This document shows, in pieces, positions 54,876 to 64,000 of a stretch of 64,000 bases of DNA; position 1 is the first letter of the stretch, and each line of letters begins with the position of its first letter. Location: the NCBI GenBank assembly GCA_036365145.1, contig JAEOAD010000012.1, positions 44,585,001 to 44,649,000 on the forward strand, written 5' to 3'. The position numbers and the translations under genes are program-made. This DNA comes from Orientallactaga sibirica. Lineage: Eukaryota > Chordata > Mammalia > Rodentia > Dipodidae. The notes under the pieces are model-generated. The model made no database searches and was not told the origin of the DNA. It saw only the letters and a program-made list of their open reading frames with translations.

Positions 54876-56345
54876 GTTAGCATGAAATTGCTTTACTTGA
54901 AGATTATAAAGAGTTCAATTCATTTTTGAAATTAACACCAGTGCATGGATTCTGCATAGTGCTTTACTAAATATTCTGTTTTTAAAATTTTCCATTTATG
55001 TTCCATTAACAAAAAGGCAAACTCTTTCCTCTTCTTGCACAGAGATTCAAGATATCAGGAGTACACATTTAGATGCTACTTCATCGGTTAGGTAGGTACA
55101 GTTTAGCTGTATGTTAAGTTATATAATTTATGAGAAGTCATAATTCAATTTTGCAATTATTTAAACATCTAAAGACATGGAGAATGCATGTCAAAACAAA
55201 ATAAAGCTATCTGTTTCTCCCACTAATAGCAACTCTAATCAGCTGATATTGTATAAATAAACTACCAAGATAATGAGCAGTCAGTCTCAAGCTGAGAATG
55301 TAATAGTCTGATTTTTTAAAAAGATATTATAGCAACATAGCAAAAAATATTCTACTCCTGTACACCTATAATCAAGTGCGTCTACACTATTCTCATATCA
55401 TCCTAGCTTAAAAATTAAACATAAAACTGAAAATTATCCTCTACTACTTCAAAATTATCTTTAGTGAAAATTTATCTTCTTATTTAAGTCTGTTAACAAA
55501 CATGATTCCTTTCTCACCCAAGAAAATACCTAACTTGTAAAGTCCTTATTTCTGTTTAGCAAGAATTTTGACCTTTCTAAAATCAAGGTTCCCATAGGAC
55601 AATTCAAACAGACATTGAAAAGTTTCCAAGAATTTTTTAACTGAATTAGAACTGATAAGGATTAATTAGCTACATCTGTCCTCATGACAGTGCTGATGTG
55701 GGGACAATAATGGAATGAAAGCTCTTTCAACAGAAATTGGCAATGATAAAGACATTCTGTCTCTCAAAACCAAACCTTCTTTGCAAAGACATTAAAGAAT
55801 AAGGTCTAAGAACGGGATAGAGGATACATAACCCAGTGTATTTAGAAACAGATCAAAAAAGACTTCTATATGTTTTTAAAGTGACAAGAAATAGAATCAG
55901 AAATTAACACTGAATGTTCCCTTGCTATAAAAAAAAAAAAAATCTTAATAGCATCCCGCTGCCAAAAGAACAGACCTTACATTGTCAGCACACCCAAGTA
56001 TGAAAGGACAAATTCTTTCTGCTGTATGGATAACACAAGAGTCTCAAGGATGGAGAATGGCTTAAAAATGACTTTTAATACACAAAATGATGAAACCATA
56101 CTGACTGAGGCATGTGTAATTGACAATCATAACTCTAGGTGCTAGCAAGAAATTGCACTTCATTCTGTCAAATCGATCAAGATTCACTGATAAAGGTAAA
56201 CAGGTCCATGATTAAAACAGTCACAGACTATGGTTAACACTCCACTCTCTCTACCTGTTGAAATTCTTATCAATTTTTACTTTTTGTTTGTGTGTGTGTG
56301 TGGAAAGGAGTAGGGTGGGAGGCTGGGTGCAGTGTGTGGGTATGC

Positions 56346-56349
<4 letters not shown>

Positions 56350-56401
<52 letters not shown>
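56350..56401. repeat. (TG)n microsatellite
   Basis: About 25 TG dinucleotides, with a shorter TG run at about 56287-56302. Confidence 0.97.
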
Positions 56402-56402
<1 letters not shown>

Positions 56403-56991
56403 GGGCAGAAGACAACCTTAAGGGTTGTTTTTTCTAACAAGAGCCTGTGCCTGTCCTATTCCTAGACAAGTCACTCATACTCTTCCATTTTCCCAAATGA
56501 CCAGTTCATAACCTATGGACTATTAGTTTACAAGTGAGCCTTCTTTCTTATTTCATTTCGATGATTTGGGTATATTATTTTACTATAGAGGAAATACAAC
56601 AAATCAAAGAGAGTTTCCTATTTTCTTTTCATAAACTTACATTTAAAAAAATACGTATAATTATTCTCAAATAAATTCTGACCTCATCCAGGGAAATAGA
56701 TGAATGATACTTCCTTTTATCAAAATTAGCTGCAAGATCCACTGGGAACATGAGCTTCCCATCCCTGGCCCATTCATTCCCATAATAGGGCAATAAGTCT
56801 GCATAGTACTGTATTAAGATTTTGCAAAATACAACTTGATTTTGTTTGTTTGTTTTGATTGTGAACAAATTTGTTTTTTATCTTGATTGTTTGTTTTAAC
56901 TCTTATCTATTGTAAGAATTTCATGTGCTTTGTTCTGGTAACTTTTCTCAACTTAACTCTTCCAATTTTTTAAGGTAGGTGTCTTGCTAAC

Positions 56992-57079
56992 TGTAAACAA
57001 CAGGATAGGAGAATGTAAACAACAGGATAGGAGGATGTAAACAACAGGATAGGAGGATATAAACAACAGGATATGAGAA
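56992..57079. repeat. 22-bp minisatellite, four units
   Basis: Units at 56992, 57014, 57036 and 57058, each containing GTAAACAACAGGATAGGAG or a close variant. Units 2 and 3 are identical; units 1 and 4 differ at a few bases. Confidence 0.97.
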
Positions 57080-57183
57080 CATAACCTTCTAAGTCATTTC
57101 CACAGTGCTGTAAGACTATATATATCACCCTCAAACTCAAGGGCATTCTTCACAGTCATCTTCAATCCCTCTGCCCAGCTCTG

Positions 57184-57334
57184 TCAAGCGCTGGGAGTGT
57201 CTTAAAGCCATATACTGATCTGGAATTCACTATGTAGTCTCAGGGTATCCTCAAACTCAAACTCACAGTCATCCTCCTACCTCTGCCTCCCAAGCGCTGG
57301 GATTAAAGGCATATACCACCAGCCACGCGCAGTG
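57184..57334 (-). repeat. B1-like SINE with duplicated end
   Basis: The reverse B1 body is at 57211-57334 (CTGGAATTCACTATGTAGTC … GCGCTGGGATTAAAGGC). A diverged second copy of its 5' end (TCAAGCGCTGGGAGTGTC, then TTAAAGCCATATAC) precedes it at 57184-57214. Confidence 0.82.
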
Positions 57335-58504
57335 GAGTACAACATTTAAAGCTCCATTTTTCCCCTGACACCTGAACCATGTTCTCCATTGCCACCTTCA
57401 TTATTACTAATAATATGTTTGGATCCTCATCTGTTCATTCTTTTGCCTTGTTTTTCAGGGGAAAAATGGTATTTCTACAGATGCCTCTCAAAGGACTCAT
57501 AGCAATCACTAGAATGATAATACTCATAGTCCTTGTTTGTTTGTGCTTCCACCACACATAGGAGCCTAGTTCAAGTTACATGGTGGTGGCCAAGTCTACT
57601 TATTTCCAAATGTAATTTAAAATGGCTTTGGCAAAATGGTGACATTAATAATAACTCTATAGTATTCAAGTTTCACTCTTTCTATAACACAAGCTATCTG
57701 CATCTTTATTGGATGCCTTAATTTTCTCCAAACACAATGACCAAACCTCACGACATATATGCACATACCAGGTCTATTGCAAACAATCAGGTGAATCTAA
57801 TTTCCCTTTAGATTAAAGAATTCAATTTCAACACACATATAGAAGATTCAAGTTACACATGAACAATTAGGAGTATTCAGTAGAATTTTTTCCAGTTGTG
57901 TTCCAAGATCTCTTGGTTTTTGAGAATCTTTTGGAATAGCATTGCAGGCACTGAGTGAAGCAGGGGAACATCCCCAAGTAAGAACTTCTTCTCCCCCGAT
58001 GCAAGCCAACACTGGTCTTCCTGACCATTTACTTTCTTGTAACTTCTTATTCTTCTTCCAAAATCTGTTAAAGGTCCTAACAGTTGTAATACTTCAAGAA
58101 AATGTTTTTGAGCCTAAGAAAAACCATATGGTCAATTTGTTATTTCAAGGGAATCTGTATTGGATAAAAACAGTATGTTTCTTCAGAAGAAATATTGAGT
58201 AAAAGTAAAAAGAAACTAATTAGGCAGTTATTGAAAAAGAGTACTGGATAGTAAAGAACAATTAAGAAAAATTGGAAGACAAAACATATACCCAACCCTC
58301 ATTATCTTTCTACCTCTAAACATTTAAGAAATGAGCTTTCCCAGATTTAATAAATTCAAAGCACTCAGAGCTTATAAATAAAGAATGCTTGTCATCAAAT
58401 ATTAGTCACAATATTTAGTATATAGAAATATAATCCTCAATGATTCAGGCCTTTAAGGAATTCCTACTTTAAAGTTATGGGGGGGGGATGTATTGAACTT
58501 ATTG

Positions 58505-58592
58505 AAGCTATTTTTCTTTCTTAGTGCTGAGGATTAAACCCAAGCCTTTGTGCATCTAAGCACAAACTACCACTGAGCTAAAATCCCCAACT
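58505..58592 (-). repeat. ID-like SINE relic
   Basis: Reverse ID: TAGTGCTGAGGATTAAACCC then CACTGAGCTAAAATCCCC. Confidence 0.65.
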
Positions 58593-58649
58593 TTCATTAT
58601 AAAAAGAGAATGAGAGACCTACACAAAACCCTCACATAAGTGCTAATAT

Positions 58650-58785
58650 CAGCTTTCACTTGGAAACAACTAAGATGTCCTCCAACAGGTGGATAGGTAA
58701 ACCAACTGTGAAACACCCTTGCAATAAGTCATAATCATAAAAATGACCTGTTGAGCTGGAGAAAGGTACAAAACAACTCATGTAC
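58650..58785 (+). repeat. Old LINE-1 3' fragment
   Basis: TTGGAAACAACTAAGATGTC, CAACAGGTGGATAGGTAAAC and a following ATAAAAATGACC resemble the ORF2/3' UTR junction of old LINE-1 families. Confidence 0.5.
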
Positions 58786-58901
58786 ACTTTGCTAAGTGCT
58801 AGATGCTCTCCCTCCCCCGAGACCTCAGCAGTCACTCATCACTGATTCACCATCCACAATTTTGTCTATTCCCTGATGTCACGTAGTTGGAATTCTCTGC
58901 A

Positions 58902-59244
58902 TGTGGTGGTTTGATTCAGGTGTCCCCCATAAACTTAGGTGTTTTGAATGCTAGGTTCACAGCTGATGGAGATTGGGGAATAAATGCTTCCTGGAGGCAG
59001 TGTATTATTAGGGGTTGGCCTATGGGTGTTATAGCCAGTGTCCCCTTGCCAGTGTTTGGCACACTCTGTTGCTATTGTCCACCTGATGTTGGCAAGGAGG
59101 TGATGTCCACCCTCTGCTCATGCCATTGTTTTCCCCTGCCATCATGGAGTTTCCCCTCGAGTCTGTAAGCCAAAATAAACCCTTTTTTCCCACAAGCTGC
59201 TCCTGGTTGGGTGACTTCTGCAGCAATACGAACCTGACTGCACA
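58902..59244 (+). mobile_element. Solo LTR, same family as MaLR-like elements 1 and 2
   Basis: About 343 bp from TGTGGTGGTTTGATTCAGG to CTGACTGCACA, with CCAAAATAAACCC at about 59170. I could not find a matching 5-bp duplication, so one end may be altered. Confidence 0.85.
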
Positions 59245-59459
59245 ACTATACTTTTTGTTCATCTCAAAAGCAAATAAAATCTATTATTTAAAGTCCTATA
59301 AAAAGAATGAAAAATATTTGAGTATGAAATCCTGTCCTATAAAAAATATTAGAAACTTTATGGCTAGGTGTTTTGATGGCAAAGACCACTGGCATGTGGA
59401 CAAGTGTTTCAGTTTAAGCTCTGTGGCTAACACGGCTTTCACCTCTGATAAAAAGCATG

Positions 59460-59525
59460 TTTATCCTCTCAGAAACTCAGTTTCAGCATTTACAAAACAG
59501 AGATAATATCTGTACCTATGTCTCT
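59460..59525 (+). repeat. Probable MIR relic
   Basis: CAGAAACTCAGTTTCAGC followed by ACAAAACAGAGATAATATCT resembles the MIR core. Confidence 0.5.
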
Positions 59526-61852
59526 ATATTTGTTTTTCTCACTATTAAATATTTAAAAACTTGATAATATTCTATCACTTCCTCTTGTGAAAGTAAGAAC
59601 AATATCAAGTCATGATATGGTTCAGTTTGAACCATTAGGGTGAATTTAATATTTTCTGCCTACAAGAATTCTGTAATAGGCAAGCTTATTACTTACATTA
59701 TGAATGTGTGTAATTAGGAAATCTTGCTCATTTCCAGACCTTAAGGAGATAGTTAATTTATAGGAATAAGTCTCCAACCTGAACCTCTGTAAGCACATGC
59801 TAATCTCATCTAGATGAAGTTAACTTTAAAAACATGAATATTTTGTGTTAGTAAACATTATCAACATTTTGTAGATGTTTGGGCCTGTTTTTCTTAGGAG
59901 GAAACACGAGCAGCCTTTAAGTGCTCTCTCACATACGGGGCACTCGTGTTACTGGGCAATCTGTTGCTATTTGTAAAATATTTATTTCACATTACTCTGG
60001 TTGGCTGATTCAGGTTTCATTTCCTTAGAGAGCTGCAAAGAAGCTTTTCAAACACTTTAAATCTATCCGAAATCCCTTTTCTCTGTAGAATTTTTAGACT
60101 GTGATGGTCTGGTAAAAGGAATTAATTCTCAGCAATCTTACTGGAAGAGTTTTGAAGCTGCACAAAAATCACAAGCGAAGTGTGGTCTGAAAAAGTTTCC
60201 GAAACATTGTACCTTTACACAGAAGACCTGCTGCTACACAGAGCAGGGCTCTGCCCTCAGAACTTAGTAATGTTCTGTGCTTCCTGTCCTGCTGATTCAT
60301 TGTTTGACCTTGTTCAAGGACTCTTTTGTCACTGCATGTGGTAAAAGACCAAAGAGTGTCAATATCAACCACGTTCTTTAATGGTTGCTCTTGAATTAAT
60401 AATCCTGTTTTAAGACACAAATTTAAAAGGAGTGATGTTAAGAAATGCAAAACACCACTATTACTTATGCAAAATGCAAACAGAAAACTGGAATGTATTA
60501 ATTTGAAAAATCATGAATAGTGTTTAAAGAGCTGGCGCAAATGCAAGGGACCATTTGTTCAGAGATAAATTAACTTTCTATTTCAAAGATTCAAATGAAA
60601 GAGAGAAACTGAATGTTTCACACACTACCCCTCAACTACAGAATGCATTTCAGGGGTCTTGGAGTTTAATTTCCTACACATTCAGCTAAAGTTCCATTTA
60701 CATGCACTTTTGTTTTGTCCATGAAAAGCCCAGCTGCTTGCCCAGCTGTGTATCAGTCATTCTTGACCATGGCTTTTATCAGTGGGATTTTGGACTCCTG
60801 CGAGTTCCTTCAAAGCTAAAAATGGTTGATTGTAGATTTCCTCCACTTGAAGGTCATGGGGAAAAGTTGCTGACTGGATGAACATGAGGACAACAAAGGA
60901 GACACTACTCAGATATTCTTATGCAAACATATGGTGTTTATCAGAATTCAGTCTTGACTGAATTCTTCAGTCTTGACTGAATTTTTATGGTTTCATTAGA
61001 TAGCTGTCAAATGATCAATTATCTGAAGATAAATTCAGCTTTTACTAAAATACTGGATTTCTATTCTCTCATTTCATGTCAAGTCTGTTGAGTAGAGCAA
61101 ATTAATATGCGAACAAATTATGTTGTGGGAAATAATGGGGCATTCCTATGACTTCTATTTGTCAGGGTAAGCAAAGCAACCCTGAGCTGAGGAAGGGCAG
61201 AACCGGGCTCTGTTTACTAGGACGCCAAATGGTGGTGTGACCTTGGGATAGCATCTAGGGTTCCATTTTCAAACAAAAGTTGAAGGAAGTGACTAGATTG
61301 TACATTCTAAGACTTTCTTTTATAACTGGGTTCTGTGAAAGTATTTTAGAGAGAGTTAAGGTGGAAGGGAAGAAGAAAGGACGTCAGTTGAATGAGGTTT
61401 TTGTGTCCGTACCCATTAGGATGATTTTGCACATATTCTTATTCTTCCTTGGAGTTCACAATTCTTATTCTTGGATAAGGTGTAATAAAAATGTTTCCTT
61501 GGACCAAATATACTTTAAATAATTAGGTGGTGCCCATCATGCTTTGTGAATCTAAGAGCCAGTGGAGAATCAATTGATAAAATTAAAATAAATCATGGCC
61601 AACCTGTTCCTCATGCAGGGCCACACCAGAGGTTTGCTTTTACTTTGATTTATTGTTTATTATTATGGCATTATGTATTCAACATATAACTTATAACTCA
61701 TCCACAGAGAAAAAATACTCTGACAGTCCAAACCAAATTATAAAGACAAAAGAAAATATGCAAATGAAAGATATATTTATTTTCCTAACATTATTAGAAA
61801 TGGGACACATTAACAGGGAGATATACATATATATAATTTGAATACTGATTTT

Positions 61853-61996
61853 TTTTTTTTTTTGAGGTAAGGTTTCACTCTAGCCCAGACTGATCTGGAA
61901 TTCACTGTGTAGTCTCAGTGTGGCCTCGAACTCATGGTGATCCTCTTACCTCTGCCTCCTGAGTGCTGGGATTAAAGACATGTACCACCATGCCTA
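61853..61996 (-). repeat. B1-like SINE
   Basis: Reverse copy with CACTCTAGCCCAGACTGATC and CATGTACCACCATGCC. Fourteen-bp target duplication TGAATACTGATTTT at 61839-61852 and 61997-62010. Confidence 0.94.
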
Positions 61997-62384
61997 TGAA
62001 TACTGATTTTACATATAATATTTTGATTTAAACATATAAAAGCACATATTTTAGAATAAATTAAGCACCTCTAGTTTGCATCTTTCCTGAATCATAGTCC
62101 CACTACCACTTCAGAGTTTTCCAGTCTTTATATAGAGAGCTCATACATTTTAAAAGTATGCATAGTATAAGATGATGATTTCAACAAATCTAGAATAATA
62201 ACATAAAATCTTAACTTCATGCATTGTTCACTATTCTTCTGTCTCAGCAACAAATTTGACAAAGCACATTACAACATGATATACTTCAAATTTTTTAGAA
62301 CATAAGTGAAAATCTATGTGCACAGGAATAGGAATGAAGGTAAAATTAAAATTTTAATTAATCAGAGTCAAAAGATATGCAACA

Positions 62385-62617
62385 CTGGGCTGGAGGGATG
62401 GCTTAGCAGTTAAGGCATTTGCCTGCAATGCCAAAGGACCCAGGGTTTGATTTCCCAGGACCCACAAGGTGGTGCATGCATCTAAAGTTTGTTTGTAGAG
62501 GCTGGATGCCCTGGGGTGCCCATTCTCTCCCTCTCTCTCTTTCTTTCTCTCTCTCTCCCACTCTCTCTCATCCCCCCTTTCTGTCAAATAAATAAAAAAA
62601 TAAAATAAAATAAAATA
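62385..62617 (+). repeat. B2-like SINE
   Basis: Forward copy, TGGGCTGGAGGGATGGCTTA, with a CT tract and AAATAAAATAAAA end. Fifteen-bp target duplication AAAAGATATGCAACA at 62370-62384 and 62618-62632. Confidence 0.93.
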
Positions 62618-62649
62618 AAAAGATATGCAACATAAAAAACTATTAAAGA

Positions 62650-62968
62650 GTTGGAGTGATAGTGTATATTCAGTAAAATGCTTGCCTTAAAATCTTGAGA
62701 ACCTGCATTCAGTCCCCAGAGCCCACGGAAAAAAGCCAAGCATGGTGGCACATACTGGTAATCCCAGAGCTAAGGGGGTGAAGACAGGAACAGCTTTCTG
62801 GTCATCCAGTCTAGGCTACTTACTGAGTTCCAGGCCAGTGAGAAACTCTCTCATAAAAAGGTAAGTGGTGCCTGAGGAATAACACCCCCATGGTTTGGCT
62901 TCTATACTCACATGCATAAACCTGTACACATCCGCACACCACACATGGGCATACACACACACACAATA
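62650..62968 (+). repeat. B4-like composite SINE
   Basis: tRNA-like head (AGTGATAGTGTATATTCAG), B1-like part (AGCCAAGCATGGTGGCACAT) and a CA-rich tail (about 62940-62965). Confidence 0.6.
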
Positions 62969-62988
62969 TGAATTAAGAAGCAGTAAAG

Positions 62989-63152
62989 GCCAGGCGTGGT
63001 GGTGCAAGCCTTTAAACCCAGCACTAGGGAGACAAAGGAAGGAGAATCACTGTGAGTTCAAGGCCACCCTGAGACTAAATAGTGAATTCCAGGTCAGCCT
63101 GGGCTAGACTGAGACCCTACCTTGAAAAAACAAAAGCAAAAGCAAAACAAAA
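62989..63152 (+). repeat. B1-like SINE
   Basis: Forward copy, GCCAGGCGTGGTGGTGCAAG to GACCCTACCTTG. Fourteen-bp target duplication AAGAAGCAGTAAAG at 62975-62988 and 63153-63166. Confidence 0.94.
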
Positions 63153-64000
63153 AAGAAGCAGTAAAGGAGGTTAACATATCAAGCTTCACATACAAACATC
63201 AATTTATTTGGGGTCACATACCTAAATAAAAACACTTCTAGGAGAAAAAAAATGAAAAAAAATCTTTAAAATGTCTTAGCCAGTCATTTCTCAAATGGTA
63301 TGCAAAATTCAGCCTCATAAAGCCTTAGCTTAGTAGATTGGACATTATCAAAACTAAAATATTTTATCCTAACGTGAAGACAAGAAGCAACTCAATTCAA
63401 ATTAGGACAAAAGAGTTTAGGATATTTCATCAAAAAGAAAAAGCAGATGATGAAAAATAGATACTTGCAAAGTTGTTTGGTATCACTAATTAATGGAGAA
63501 ATATGAATGAAATCAAAATGATTTAATATAAAACTATAAGAAAGGCTGGTCAGTGTCCAGAGTTGGACAAAAGAGTTCTTAGGCTAAGAATACAAGAGGA
63601 AAGGCAGGGATTTTTCATTTTCTTAGCTAGAGACATATACCATGATATTATAGTTTGGACTGGAGTTATTTGAAAATTCAATAAAGGCAATGAAAATACA
63701 TTGTTACTAAGTGATTTTAGAAAAGACTATTAATTCCATAATCCATAAATCAAAACTACTTCAAAATTATTGGTACATCATACTAGTGTTGAACCAAGAA
63801 AAATAGTTACATAATTAGCCTCAATGTTTGAGTAAAAATGTATTGAATTTACATAGCTGGCCATCTGCATTGGTACATTTTTTCATGAAACTTTAGATGG
63901 CTCAGAGCTTGTACCCAGTCCCTACTCTTATCTAATTTATAGGTTTCCTAACCTTGGTTCTACTCACAAGTGAGCAATTATATGGAAAATTACTAAGTGA

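Overview
The window looks like a piece of a rodent nuclear genome: AT-rich, intron-dominated, and full of rodent-type SINEs (7SL-derived B1-like, tRNA-derived B2-like, ID/B4-like). The B1-like consensus and the B2-like family seen here remind me of dipodoid rodents (jerboas). That species guess rests on memory of repeat sequences and was not checked.

The only protein-coding gene I can support is KCNC2 (Kv3.2, a fast delayed-rectifier voltage-gated potassium channel), on the minus strand. The window holds its 3' end. There is a 925-nt exon carrying most of S1 through S6 and the start of the cytoplasmic tail (8728-9652), a 165-nt tail exon (6572-6736), and two alternative terminal coding exons, 994-1130 and 210-271. 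All junctions have AG/GT dinucleotides and matching phase (phase 0 into the big exon, phase 1 at every later junction). The first coding exon (T1 domain) is not here and must lie beyond 64000. A possible extra C-terminus comes from reading through the donor of the big exon: 39 residues ending at a stop that overlaps an AATAAA signal (8609-8727).

From 9653 to 64000 I read one long KCNC2 intron filled with transposable elements. The clearest are: a complete non-autonomous MaLR/ERVL-like element with 5-bp target duplication (12508-14365); a second copy of the same family (35908-38407) that itself received a B2-like SINE and a different solo LTR; another copy of that solo LTR inside a SINE (24370-24760); a solo LTR at 58902-59244; and a 5'-inverted LINE-1 insertion (about 19757-21415). 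About forty SINE copies are scattered through the window, many with visible target-site duplications.

The unlisted parts of the large intron (e.g. about 7000-8600, 18000-19750, 27750-30050, 30300-32170, 38420-42000, 49400-52480, 54900-56980, 59550-61830, 63170-64000) show no convincing exon or RNA gene by eye. I found no undescribed biological system. The most interesting biology is the alternative C-terminus architecture of KCNC2 and the nested retroelements.
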